A stretch of 64,000 nt of DNA from Anaerotruncus sp. (GCA_022009795.1 CP091724.1:310001-374000); one strand, 5' to 3'; numbered from the stretch's first letter, positions 49,346 to 59,192 are shown. The notes: a model not told the origin generated them from the letters alone. Program-made: numbers and translations.

Positions 49346-51267
49346 TTAAATTAAACTCTTTTTATAAGGTTTAAGAAGCTTTTTTACCCGGCTTAGGCAA
49401 TTGCGAAGTTGTTTCCGTTGCGGTTTCGCCGTTTGCTTCGGGATTTAAAAGAATTGTGCTGTTCATAAATTCACTCTTCTTTTCAAGCTCTGTGTTTGTG
49501 TGTTCAACACCGTATTCCTCAAAAAAACGGTTGGAGGGTCTGAGAAAAGATTTGTGCCTATGCCGAGCCTGTCGCCCTTAATTTTAACGCCCATGGAAGC
49601 AAGAATTGTCGGGAACATATCAAAGTTTGCCCATTCTCTGTCTGTAAATTTGGATTTTGAAGTGTCCAAATCGGGTGAAGGATTCAAAATAAAGTTGAAT
49701 TGAGTTCTTAAATAATCGGGATCGAAATTTTTCAAAGAAATCAGTGTCCATACTCAAATGGTCGCCGATTAAAAACGATTGTGGTGTTTTTCGTAAAACG
49801 GCTGCTGCTTAATCCATTCAACGAATTTGTAGGTTTCGTTTTGGCTGTAGAAAATAGCGTTTGAATAATGGTCGCCAAACGGTGTGGATGCATTTTTGCT
49901 TAAATATCCGCCCGGGCGGTGAGTGTCTGCCGTTTCCATTGTAAAGTTGAACGGATTGCCGGTTTCATAAAGCCTTGTAATTTCGTCTTTTGCAAATTCG
50001 TAAAGCTTATCATCCTCATAGCCCCACCATTCTTTGTAGTCCTGCGGGATTAAGCCCTCACGCTTTGCATAGCCGTAATCCATGATCTTGTAGTCGCCGT
50101 GATCATGATAATAGTATGAAAGTCCGCCGAAGTTTGCATCTGCACCAAACATAACCGTTTGTTCATAGCCTTGGTCACGTAAAATATCACCAAAGGTGTA
50201 TGCGCCGGGGAAGAAGTTTCCGGGTGAACCGTATGCATTCGGCTCTGCCGGCACTTTTCATCGGCAAGCCGGTTGTCATATTAACCATTGAAGCAACAGA
50301 CCATTGAGTGCCGGTTGCTTTGAGCGGACCGCCGAATTTTTGTGTCATTATTTGAGAAAGTGTAGCCGTCGTATGCAAGCTCTGTGAGCTTGGGAATAAG
50401 ATTTGTGTCCATATAACCGCCGAGGTCTTTGGAAAGATAGCTGTTTTCCATTGATTCGAGATAGATGTGAATAATGTTTCTCTTTTGCTCGGGGAAGGTT
50501 ATTTTGGTTGTGCGCGGATCTTTATAGTTTGCTTCGATGAAATCGGATTTTGCAATGTAGGCGTTATAAAGCTGTTTGAGTTGAAATTCGCTTACGCCGT
50601 ACCAAATTCCGCCGCCGAGCATTGCAAGTGCAAGAATAAAACTGATAATTCTGTGCACCAAATCGTTAAAGAAGGTTAAGTTCTTCTTAATGCCGTGGTA
50701 AACAAGCTTGAAATTTGAATAAACGAAAAGGCAAAAAACGGAGGTGAGCAGCATAACAGGGTAAACAAGCCCTTCAATGCCCTCAACATAAACATCGCTT
50801 TCCGCGCCGCCTGCAGGTGAAAGCAAGTTGATTAAAAGCTGGTCCGCGGTAACATCGCCGTAAGAGCCTTTGCCCCAAATCGTGCCAACAAGGCACAGGC
50901 TGCCGAGGCAAAACAGAATAACGCTTATAAGCTTTAACGCCCTTGCGCCTTTCTTTTTCGGCACTTCGTGCTCAAAGGTGATGTATTTGTAAATTACTGC
51001 GTAAATGCCGAGCAAAACGATGCCTACCAAAAGCGCAATTATGAAAAATTTAACAAATGAAGCGGGCTTGTAGCCGCCGGTCCACACAAAAAAGTGCTTA
51101 TATTTGAGCACATATTTTTGGAAGAACACGGCGATAAGGTTAATAACAAACACATTCTTGATAACCATATGAATGCATTTGCCTGCCGATCGCTCTCTGC
51201 AAAAAGCAAAGATTTGAACGGCACTGATGATTAGTGCGGCAATTGTGCCTAAAAAGTAAAAAAACAT
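49346..51267 (-). CDS. LtaS-like phosphoglycerol transferase (membrane sulfatase fold), frameshifted
   Basis: About 640 aa. Five or so N-terminal membrane helices (about residues 1-20, 40-60, 75-95, 110-130, 165-185, 210-230), then an extracellular alkaline-phosphatase-type domain: NIIHIYLESMENSY (metal site), ATGTQWSVASMVNMTTG where Thr is the expected nucleophile, MFGADANFGG, and TTIVLIGDHLSMD (metal site). Such proteins polymerise or transfer glycerol-phosphate onto lipoteichoic acid or membrane glycans. The C-terminus is Lys-rich. Shifts lie near 50345, 50255, 49770, 49735 and 49530. No glycolipid synthesis genes are adjacent. Confidence 0.9.
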
Positions 51268-51374
51268 AAATTAGCCTCTCTTTCGCAATTGTGAATAGAA
51301 TATATCAAGGATATCACAAAAAGAGTTTGCGTGCAACATTATTTTTAACATTTTTAAATAAGATATATTGTTTT

Positions 51375-52801
51375 TTATTGTTTTGCAATTTTTGTGTCAT
51401 ATATAGCTTTAAAGAGCGAAAGCTCATTGTCGTAAGGCAAATCGCATGTCATGTGCCAAATCATAATTCCGCCCAACCCCGCGTCAATTGCAAATGCGGT
51501 TTTGTCGGATATCATTTGCACGGAATTTATGTATTGAGGCGCCGTCATCGGGTTGCCGGAATGGTCAAAATCATTAAAATAAATAAGGTTTGTATATCTG
51601 TCCAGCTTACCCTCATATTGATTGTAGTTGCCCCAATAGCCGAGCTTGTTTGTGGGGCGCGAATAAAACGGCACGCCCAAATCAAGCTGTTCTGCCTTGA
51701 AACCGCCTTTTAGCATTTTGTTTATGCCGTTCACTGTAACGGGAAAAATCGAATGATAGCCGTGCGCAGCAAACATATCGTAAAGCATAACCTCGGCGCG
51801 GTCTATTATTTCAATCACATCATCGTCAAATTGCAAATCCCAGGGCGCAATTGCGAGAGAGATGATTTTATCGGGAATTGCTTTGTCAAGCTGCCTTAAA
51901 AACGAATTGAAAAAGCTTCCATTCTTTTTTTGAATTCGGAAATTCGTAATCCATGTCGTAGCCGTCAAAGTCGTATTTTTCCACAAGTGCCTTTATACTT
52001 TCAATTGTTCGGTCAACATTTTCCTCGCTCAGCATGGAAATTATGTCGGCGTTGTTGTCATTATAAGGCATTGCCACATCGCAGATAAGATTTATTTTTC
52101 TGCTGCCCACGGCTTCCTTTAAAATACGGATTTTTTCGGCGTAAACTGATTCGTCAACAGTGTTGCCCTCGTCATCAACAAAAATTATGCTTCCGCTTTT
52201 ATCGAATTTCGCCGTGCCGAAAACGATTATGTCCGTAACGCCGTCAAGCATTGAAAAATCCGTGCTTTCGTTTATGTTTGAAGCCACCAGATAGGCGTTA
52301 ACTCTTAAATCCTTTGCATTGTCGCTTTTTATGTTGTAAACCTCGGCGGCGGTAAGCTTTGAAGCTGCCGCTTGCCTGATTAACGAAAAATGCGCAGATA
52401 TCTGTAGCTCACATCGCCCAAAAAGCAAGTATGCCCGCCCTCAATGCAGTCGCTTTGATAAAGAAATTTATAATCGCTGTCGGCACTGTTGCTGCCGTAA
52501 ATTTCAAAAAAAGGGTCACCTTTTTGCCGCTTTCTTTCAGCACAACCGTGTTAAATTCTTTTTCCTCGCCTAAATCAATTGTAGCATATTTTGTTTCCTC
52601 CGCCTTTCCGCTGAGCTTAAAGGTTGAGGATTTTTTTCCGTCTTGGCTTGTAACCGTGCTGCCAAGCGCCAAGTTGTTGTAGAGACCGTATATTCGGTTC
52701 ATAATTTCTTTTCCGTTTGCCGCGCAGCCCGTGAAGGAGCAGGCAATCAGCACTGCTGCCAAAAGAACTGCAAGCAGCTTTTTAAATCTTGATTTTTTCA
52801 T
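51375..52801 (-). CDS. GH18 glycosidase lipoprotein with N-terminal discoidin-like domain, frameshifted
   Basis: About 475 aa. Signal peptide MKKSRFKKLLAVLLAAVLIA with a lipobox (SFTGC or LIAC) at about 21-27. Residues 30-140 look like an F5/8-type C (carbohydrate-binding) domain (TFKLSGKAEETKYATIDLGE). Then a GH18 barrel with the catalytic DxxDxDxE as FDGYDMDYEFP, plus PDKIISLAIAPWD and GGIMIWHMTCDL. It cuts beta-1,4-linked GlcNAc as a chitinase or endo-beta-N-acetylglucosaminidase, outside the cell. Shifts near 52415, 52505 and 51920. Upstream lies a 65-bp element shared with the GNAT gene. Confidence 0.92.
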
Positions 52802-52861
52802 AATTTACCCCCAAGTGAGCTGCAATTTGCATTTGCCGGGCACGGCCCGAATGCGATTTTT

Positions 52862-52928
52862 ACATTGCAATGCTCTGATTATATATTAACACACGCATAT
52901 TAAGCGGCGCAAGCGTAATTTTTTTATG
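52862..52928 (-). repeat. Duplicated upstream element, copy 1 (before the GH18 gene)
   Basis: About 65 bases, starting ACATTGCAATGCTCTGATTA and ending AGCGCAAGCGTAATTTTT in plus-strand reading, with clear identity (roughly 55 of 65 bases) to copy 2 at 53606-53670. It contains TATAAT in minus orientation and lies 60 bases upstream of the GH18 ATG, so it is probably a promoter and operator region. Confidence 0.7.
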
Positions 52929-52999
52929 ATGGTTACATAGGCCGGATTATTATATAAACGGCATATTGCCACACGAAAAAAAGTACTTTGTTTTTGAAA

Positions 53000-53569
53000 T
53001 TAAGCGAATTTATTTGTAAATTCTATATTGAAGTATATCAAATTGTTCCGTTTCAGCCTTTGCGTCATTTGAAATTTTTCGGCGTTTTTCAGTACATCAA
53101 AATGTGCTAATGCAGCCAATGTATGAGGCACGGAGCTTTCTTTTGCAAGTGCAATACTTGCTTTATTATATCTGAATGTGTTGTAAGAAATGTATTCGTA
53201 ATTTGTTTTTTTCAAACAGTTTATTTATAAGCAATCGGCAGGTCTCGAATCCATATCCGTTGCGTTGATACTTTTCAGCCAAATCAATGCCTATTTCGGG
53301 TGTTTCGTCAAGATTTTTTTCAGTTCTGTATATCCTATAAAAATCACCACATTCAGAATAAATGAGAAAGTGAACCTTATATTTGTCATTAGTGTTTTCA
53401 TAAACTCGTTTTTTTCATAAGAACCGAAAAATTCTTCGGAAGTATTTAATGTGCCGTATGTATAGTTTAAGAGTAAATCAGTGTTGCCGGGGGTGAGAAC
53501 ATGAAGTGTAATCCTTTTGCCGGATATAGATTCATTGCCAAATAATTCTAAAAGTTGATCTCGATTCAA
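53000..53569 (-). CDS. GNAT-family N-acetyltransferase, frameshifted
   Basis: About 190 aa after repair. MNRDQLLELFGNESISGKRITLHVL, then FIGYTELKK and the acetyl-CoA loop EIGIDLAEKYQRNGYGFETCRLLINKLFEK followed by YISYNTFRYNKASIALAKE. The pattern is that of RimJ/RimL-like acetyltransferases acting on proteins, aminoglycosides or small amines; the substrate is unknown. Shifts near 53320, 53260 and 53200-53215; the C-terminus is unclear. A duplicated promoter element lies upstream. Confidence 0.75.
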
Positions 53570-53605
53570 ATTTTACTCTCCAATACTGTCTTTAGTTTTA
53601 ATTTC

Positions 53606-53670
53606 ACATTGCAATATTCTGATTATATACTATCACACGCATATCGTGCAGCGCAAGCGTAATTTTTATG
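53606..53670 (-). repeat. Duplicated upstream element, copy 2 (before the GNAT gene)
   Basis: Partner of 52862-52928. Both copies share GCAAT-x-x-TCTGATTATATA, CACACGCATAT and GCGCAAGCGTAATTTTT. It lies about 40 bases before the GNAT start codon. Confidence 0.7.
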
Positions 53671-53715
53671 CAAAGGTTTTTGTGTGAATATTGTGTTAAT
53701 TTGCTTTTTTGCTTG

Positions 53716-53775
53716 TTGACTGTTTGGTGCGGCAGGAATATAATATCAATATTAGAAATTCTAAAAATTAGAATA
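53716..53775 (+). promoter_or_regulatory. Promoter and operator of the marR-TSUP operon
   Basis: TTGACT, 17-base spacer, TATAAT (53739-53744). At the start of the transcript lies ATTAGAAATTCTAA followed by AAATTAGAAT (53752-53775), a palindrome and a half, typical of MarR-family operators. The MarR gene itself follows. Confidence 0.8.
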
Positions 53776-53794
53776 ACTGAGAGAAGTGATTAAT

Positions 53795-54246
53795 TTGGCT
53801 CCGCTTGAAATGATAGCGATAGGGGAAAAAAACTTTCAAATATTTATCAAAATCTTTGTGCGCCTGTTTGCCGCCGCCACGGCGTTAATCAAACGGGCTT
53901 TGATGTGCTGATGTTTTTTGCAAACAATCCGCAATATAACACGGCAAGCGATGTTTGCAATATCCGCGGAATCAAAAGCGGCATTGCCTCAGTGGCAATC
54001 GATTCGCTGATTAAAAATGGACTGCTCTGCCGCGCCGAGGATGAGGCGGATCGGCGTAAACGCCGACTTGCGGTTACGGAAAAAGCTGCGCCGATTATTG
54101 AAGAGGGCAGGGAAATGCAGGCTAAGTTCACCGCGGCATTAAGGCAAAATATAACCGATGATGAATTTGCTGCGCTTGAAAGCCTGAGCAAAAAAATAAA
54201 CTATAATATCTCGCTTATTGAAAAGGGAGGTTGCAGTTATGATTAA
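53795..54246 (+). CDS. MarR-family transcriptional regulator, one frameshift
   Basis: About 150 aa. Winged helix with ASDVCNIRGIKSGIASVAIDSLIKNGLL and the wing RAEDEADRRKRRLAVTEKA, then a dimerisation helix. The start TTG at 53795 follows GAGAAGTGAT; the first part is repaired at the A run 53826-53831 and then reads KLSNIYQNLC. Likely represses its own operon through the adjacent palindrome, with release by a toxic or sulfur-containing compound (inference from the TSUP partner). It overlaps the exporter gene by 8 bases. Confidence 0.88.
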
Positions 54247-55010
54247 AATATTGGTTTGCATTATCGCAGGCATGGGCGCGGGGCTCGGCACGGGCTTTGC
54301 GGGCATGAGCGCAGCTGCTGTTATATCCCCGCTGCTGATAACATTTCTTCATATGGATCCGTATCTTGCCGTGGGCATAGCGCTGGCAAGCGATGTGCTG
54401 GCAAGCGCGGTTTCGGCGATAACATACGGAAAAAATAAAAATCTTGATATCAAAAACGGGCTTATAATGATGATTTCCGTGCTTTGCTTCACGATGGCGG
54501 GCAGCTATATTGCAAGCATTGTGCCTAAAACAACAATGGGCAATTTTTTTCCGTTTTTTTATGACCCTTTTGCTCGGCATTAAATTCATAGTTAAGCCGG
54601 TAACGGAGCCGAAACAGCGCTTGCTTGCCGCCACGGCAAAGCAAAAGGCGATTCGCTCCGTTGCATGCGGCGCGGCGGTCGGCTTCATTTGCGGCTTTGT
54701 CGGCGCAGGCGGCGGAATGATGATGCTCTTGGTGCTCACCTCCGTGCTTGGTTACGAGCTTAAAACCGCAGTCGGCACAAGCGTGTTTATTATGAGTGCC
54801 ACTGCGCTCACAGGCTCCGTCAGCCATTTTGTTATCGGCGGAATGCCGGATGTTGAAGCGCTTGTTATCTGCGTTGTCAGCACGCTTGTGTTTGCGCAAA
54901 TCGCTTCGCTTCTTGCAAATAAATTGCCGGCAAAAACGCTGAACAGAATCACGGGCGCAATTCTTGTTGTGCTGGGTATTGCCGTTCTCGGTGTTAACTA
55001 TTTAGCTTGA
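54239..55010 (+). CDS. TSUP-family permease (TauE/SafE type), one frameshift
   Basis: About 257 aa with eight hydrophobic segments and the two half-repeats typical of the family: GMGAGLGTGFAGMSAAAVISP in the first half and GAAVGFICGFVGAGGGMMMLLVL in the second. The family moves sulfite, sulfonates, thiosulfate or other organic anions out of or into the cell. The frame slips at 54545-54558 (T run). Control by the linked MarR suggests export of a small inducing compound. Substrate not determined. Confidence 0.9.
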
Positions 55011-55026
55011 TACAGATTTTATAAAT

Positions 55027-55062
55027 AAAAAGAGCGGCATAAAATATGCCGCTCTTTTTTTA
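55027..55062 (+). terminator. Terminator of the marR-TSUP operon
   Basis: Stem AAAAAGAGCGGCAT with ATGCCGCTCTTTTTT and a short loop. Confidence 0.9.
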
Positions 55063-55280
55063 TCTTTCGGAAAGCGTAAAAAAACAAATGCCTTAATAGC
55101 CGTTTACGTAATAAATTGCAAAATTTTGCAATTTAAAAAAATAGTGCACAAAAAAATTAAGTTTTTATTTTTAGAAAAAAATTGCCGATAAAATTGAAAA
55201 AAAGCAATGCTGTTGCATTTTTTTGAAATATGATGTATAATAAAATTGGAAAAATCTAATATAGTAAGAGGGGTAAAAAA

Positions 55281-55972
55281 ATGAAAAATAATAATAATTT
55301 GTTTATTTCAAGTATAATTACAACAGTGGCATATATTTTAATGTTGATTACTATGGCATCTGTTGAAAAAAAATGACTGTGTTGTTTCTTATTTCTTTGG
55401 TTGTCTACATTGTTGGTGTGGTTTTGTCAATTGTTTATACGGTAAAGGCGTTTAAAAAAGACAATCAGAGCGAAGAAATATCACATGTTGTTCCTATTAC
55501 CATAATGCTGTTTTTCTCATTTTGTCCACTTGGTATTTTTATTATGTGGAAAAACAACATGGAAGAAACCGGTTAAAATATTATTAACAGTCCTCGTTCC
55601 GATTATTGCGATTTCAATATCGGTGCAACCGGTATCAACAAGTTCTTCTTCGCCTTCTCAAGAAACATCAAATGTTACAACAACAGCAAGGGTTTCGACC
55701 ACTAACCAAATAATATCAACTCAACCCACAACACAAATTACAACAGAAACCACAACGGTTACTACTACTCAGGAAACAACTACCGAACAGCAAACTGAAA
55801 GCACAACCGAAGAAACAACAAAGCAACAAAAATCAGGCAAAACGGTTTATGTAACTCCTAATGGAAAAAATGGCATAAAAGCAAGGCTTGTGCAGGTAAA
55901 AATGCAATTGAAAAGGATTATAATGATGTTAAAAAAACTCTTATGATCCATGTAAAAAAATGCGCTTCTTGA
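55281..55972 (+). CDS. Membrane protein with Thr-rich stalk and Cys-rich C-terminal motif, frameshifted
   Basis: About 230 aa after repair. Four hydrophobic segments (IISSIITTVAYILMLITMA-like, TVLFLISLVVYIVGVVLSIV, VPITIMLFFSFCPLGIFIM, ILLTVLVPIIAISISV), then about 70 residues rich in Thr, Ser and Gln (TTETTTVTTTQETTTEQQ), then VYVTPNGKKWHKSKACAGKN and a final DPCKKCAS. The last part resembles a small PxGKxxH...C...PCxxC motif found at the end of several secreted or membrane proteins and may bind zinc. Function unknown. AGAGGGG precedes the ATG. Shifts near 55367, 55553 and 55867. The A/T-rich composition differs from the housekeeping genes. Confidence 0.65.
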
Positions 55973-56056
55973 TAATAGGTCTTTTTATAAGTGCTCGTCT
56001 GTTTTGCTCCGGTAACCCGTCGCCCGCATTTCAGCGCTGTTTCCATAAGCATATAA

Positions 56057-56094
56057 AAAAGGAAGCCATCCAAATAGGATGACTTCCTTTTTAT
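56057..56094. terminator. Bidirectional terminator
   Basis: Stem AAAAAGGAAGCCATCC with GGATGACTTCCTTTTT (one mismatch) and a five-base loop. It lies between the Thr-rich membrane protein and the minus-strand AraC-type gene. Confidence 0.8.
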
Positions 56095-56120
56095 GTCTTT
56101 GTACCAGATATTTGATACAA

Positions 56121-56180
56121 TGTGACCACCTGTTCAAAAATGTGACCCTACACTTGAAAATGTGACCATCACAAATATTT
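56121..56180. repeat. Three 20-bp-spaced TGTGACC repeats
   Basis: TGTGACC recurs at 56121, 56141 and 56161, exactly 20 bases apart, with a partly shared second half (TTCAAAAA, CTTGAAAA). Multiple short terminal repeats of this kind occur at the ends of IS21-type elements. A single similar TGTGACT is at 57191. No transposase remains. Confidence 0.5.
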
Positions 56181-56187
56181 GCTAACA

Positions 56188-57061
56188 TCAATACTTTTTA
56201 ATTACAGGAACCCAAATCTCACTGCGATAATCAGGGCTACCCATATTTCCGTCAGTATAGGCTTCTATATCCATTTCATAGGTTGGCTCATATCCCGATG
56301 TAGGAAAAAATTCCGAAATAATCTTGTGCCACTTATCCTGAATAGCATTCGGCATAGCGCCTTTACACTCAAATATTGCCCAGGTTCTTGCAGGAATAGT
56401 GTTCTTTCTAAACCCTTTTGGTACGGTTGTGTTCTCATCGCATTTCGCCGCAATAGAATAATCAAATGTTTTTGCATTTTTCGGTAGATTTCCGTAACAT
56501 ATACCGAAAATGTAGGTTTTGTCAGTTGTAGCATCAAATAATTTTTTTACCGTACCGTCATTATGTGATCTCGTCCAAAAGTCGGGAATGCTTTTCGCAT
56601 TTTCAGAGTTATCAACGGTATGTGCTTCTACCTTTTCAATAATGTCAAATGCAGCCTTTTCGATAATCTTGTAATCCATTATATTGCCTCCGCTTAATGT
56701 TATTTTCACGGAAAGTGGAGAAAAGGATTTGAGTTTAGAGCCATCTTTTTTTGCATCGGAAGGTGTAACTCCGTGAAATTTTGAAAAGGCTCTTGTGAAA
56801 CTCTCGGGGCTTTCATAGCCATATTTCAAAGCGATATCGATCACTTTGTTATCAGTTGCGCTCAACTCATTTCCGGCAAGAGTAAGTCGTCTGTTGCGAA
56901 TATAATCTCCAAGAGTTATTCCGCACAAAATACTGAAAATTCTTTGGAAATAGAAACTTGAACAAGATGCTTGTTTTGCAGCTTCATCATAGTCGATCTT
57001 TTCTGTCAGATTTTCCTCAATGTAGTTAATCGCATTTTTGTATTCCTGTCAGCCAATCCAT
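56188..57061 (-). CDS. AraC-type regulator with GyrI-like ligand domain, one frameshift
   Basis: About 290 aa. N-terminal AraC HTH (1-105): INYIEENLTEKIDYDEAAKQ, FQRIFSILCGITLGDYIRNRRL and VIDIALKYGYESPESFTRAFSKFHG. The C-terminal half (about 130-290) is a GyrI/BmrR-like effector domain with PARTWAIFECKGAMP and the family's final YRSEIWVPV. Such proteins sense drugs or other hydrophobic compounds. The ATG at 57061 follows AGAGGGGAAA. The break is near 57025-57045. There is no neighbouring transporter in the same operon. Confidence 0.9.
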
Positions 57062-57198
57062 TGCATTTCCCCTCTCCGTGTGATTACATTATAGAGCAAT
57101 TAAAATTATTTTTCCTGATTTTCAGTGTTCAGCCTTGCAAGATAAAAAGACGCCAATAGGTATATATTTATTGTTCTTATTTTTATACAATGTGACTG

Positions 57199-57951
57199 TT
57201 ACAATTCTATCAATTTATCGTTGTTAAAATAATAGATATTTTTCTTTTTATATCCATAATCAGAATTAGGAAGAGATATGTGAGGCTCAAATGTAAAAAT
57301 ATTTTACATTGCCAAGTTTTTTTCTTATTGCCATTTTCAATGTAAATTCTGTGGTTTTTTTGGTTTTTTACTATCGAATGGCCTAAATTGCCGTTAAAAA
57401 TCAAGATTTAGATATCCGCATTTCTTGATAAATTCATTCATATGATAATATAATTCTTCAAACGTAGTATTGCTTGTGGCATAATTGAAAAAGCTCACTA
57501 TGCAACTTTTTCCTCAATTAACAAACCACTTTTTCCATTCGGTGTTTTTGTATTTGATTAATTTTTATCTACAGCCTTGCCGTTTTTGTATAATTACTGT
57601 TCTTGCATAATCGCCCCCAAATATTTTTATTTGCGGACTTAAATCAATTGTGATAATATCGTCACTTTTTAATAATATAGTCAGAGATTATATATTTTTT
57701 TCCTGAAACAGATTTAACAGTTTCATTGCCTGCAAATATAAACGCACCAATACCATAGTACCAAAAAGAATCTGCCCCAAGTTCAAGCATTTTTGTTTTC
57801 GCACATTTTTTTCTAAGTTCGATTAAATTTAAACCTGGTTTGATAATTTCCTTTGCATATTCGATGGTTTTTCTTTGCGATTGTTTGTGCTATGAAATAT
57901 AATTTCTGCTCTTTTTTTCCTTATTTTTTTATAGATGATTTCCTTAAACAT
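57199..57951 (-). pseudogene. M24-family metallopeptidase, heavily frameshifted
   Basis: After repair about 245 aa. Seen in order: EKTIEYAKEIIKPGLNLIELRKKC, LGADSFWYYGIGAFIFAGNETV, the metal ligands DLSPQIKIFGGDYART (two Asp), NLGHSIVKN (His) and FTFEPHIS (Glu). This is the pita-bread fold of methionine aminopeptidase or Xaa-Pro dipeptidase. At least eight shifts in 750 bases, denser than in most genes here, so it may be a true pseudogene or just an A/T-rich stretch with many runs. The base composition is strongly A/T-rich, which suggests foreign origin. Confidence 0.6.
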
Positions 57952-58069
57952 TTTTTTGCCTCAAAAATGATATTGTGAGAATGCTTTTTATAAATTCATA
58001 ATATCATAGGCCATAGCCAAATTCAATAAATAAAAACATACGCAATGTTAGACAATAGCAGAAAAAATT

Positions 58070-58257
58070 ATTTTTTCTCACAGAGGCTACGCCCCTGCTT
58101 GCACTCTTGCGGTGCCCAAAATTTATTACGGCTTGGAGCGCCGATAAATTTTTGACCGCTGCGCCAAAACAGCCTGCGCTGTATCTCCCACCGGGAGCGC
58201 TTGGCAGTTGTGCTCCGGGAACTCGTCGGTCGCAACCGTGAGCATAGCTCACAGCAC
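58070..58257. other. GC-rich structured segment between pseudogene and tRNA
   Basis: About 190 bases without a believable gene, much richer in GC than its surroundings. It has potential stems: AAAATTTAT...ATAAATTTT (58118-58150) and GTGAGCATAGCTCAC (58239-58253). It may be a tRNA-linked repeat or an unknown structured RNA. From 57952 to 58069 the sequence is A/T-rich with nothing to report. Confidence 0.4.
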
Positions 58258-58293
58258 AAAAGAAAACCACCCAAATTGGGTGGTTTTCTTTTT
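58258..58293 (-). terminator. Terminator of the initiator tRNA gene
   Basis: Perfect stem AAAAGAAAACCACCC/GGGTGGTTTTCTTTT with a five-base loop, directly after the tRNA 3' end on the minus strand. Confidence 0.9.
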
Positions 58294-58294
58294 G

Positions 58295-58370
58295 TGGTTG
58301 CGGAGGCAGGACTCGAACCTCCGACCTTCAGGTTATGAGCCCGACGAGCTTCCAACTGCTCTACCCCGCG
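58295..58370 (-). tRNA. Initiator tRNA-fMet (CAT)
   Basis: 76 bases including an encoded CCA. The minus strand reads CGCGGGGTAGAGCAGTTGG, anticodon loop CTCATAA, T arm GGTTCGAGTCC, and the end CTCCGCA ACCA. The first base C faces A at position 72 (mismatch), and G-rich pairs stack in the anticodon stem (GGG with CCT). Both are marks of the initiator and not the elongator tRNA-Met. Confidence 0.95.
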
Positions 58371-58478
58371 ATATTTACTTTTTGCCCTTTCGGTACAAAT
58401 ATAATACTCCATATTGATGAAAAAAAGCAAGTGTTTTTTGATATTTTTCAAAACAATATTTGTGGCGGTGATTTTTAT

Positions 58479-59188
58479 ATGGAAAATTGCATTGCTTTGG
58501 CGGCATATCTTGCCGCGCAAACGGTGGAAAACGGCGGCGAGATTTCGTCTGCCGAGGAAACGGCAATCAGGGTGTGCAAAAGCGGCGGGGCAGAGGATAT
58601 AAATGTTTTTATCATTCCCTCCATGGCCTTTGTGTGCGCGAAGGTTGGCGGAAAGCGGCAATCCGAATTCAGGCGCATATACAAAAAAACGATTTGAATT
58701 TGGGCAGGCTTGAGGAGCTTAATAATATCTCGCGGCGAATATGCGGTGAAGCTCATTACGGTTTTGCGATTGAATATTCATATCCATGTGGGTTTCGCGT
58801 TGCTGCAACGGCGCTTGCCGTGGGCGCATTTTGCGTTTATTTCGGCGGCACTTTTGCAGATGCCGCCTTTGCGGCAATAATAGGCAATGTTTTGGGATTT
58901 ATAAAGTTTCGCAAAACGGATTTTAACATCTTTTCAAAAACCTTGATTCAATCAACCGCAGCCGCGTTTCTTGCCTTTGCTCCGAAAATTGCAGGGCTTT
59001 CCGTGCACCCGGATATGATAATGACAGGCACTATAATGCTGCTTATTCCCGGAATGAGCATCGGCGGCGCCATGCAGGATATGATGAGCGGCAATCTGAT
59101 TGCGGGAATTTTGCAGATAACGCAGGCCGTTGTGATTGCTTTTGCAATTGTGCTCGGCTTTGCCGCGGCGCTTGCTGTTTTCGGGTGA
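58479..59188 (+). CDS. Threonine/serine exporter, large half (ThrE-like, DUF1212), one frameshift
   Basis: About 237 aa. Cytosolic N-terminus with the family motif VENGGEISSAEETAIRVC and then five hydrophobic segments (for example ATALAVGAFCVYFGGTFADAAF, MIMTGTIMLLIPGMSIGGAMQD). With the small half encoded next, it makes a two-subunit version of the ThrE amino-acid exporter. The start at 58479 follows GGCGGTGAT. The frame slips at 58683-58690 (A run). Confidence 0.9.
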
Positions 59189-59192
59189 TCGC

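Noticed and set aside
54215..54899. Minus-strand frames rich in His and Cys opposite the TSUP gene
   Set aside because: They are antisense to membrane helices of the exporter and have no start context.
56115..57206. Intact insertion sequence between the TGTGACC-like words
   Set aside because: No transposase is present and the repeats at both sides are in the same orientation, so at most a remnant.
58208..58417. Open frame on the plus strand with RRQDSNLRPSGYEPDELPTA
   Set aside because: It is the antisense reading of the initiator tRNA and its flanks, a well-known false protein.
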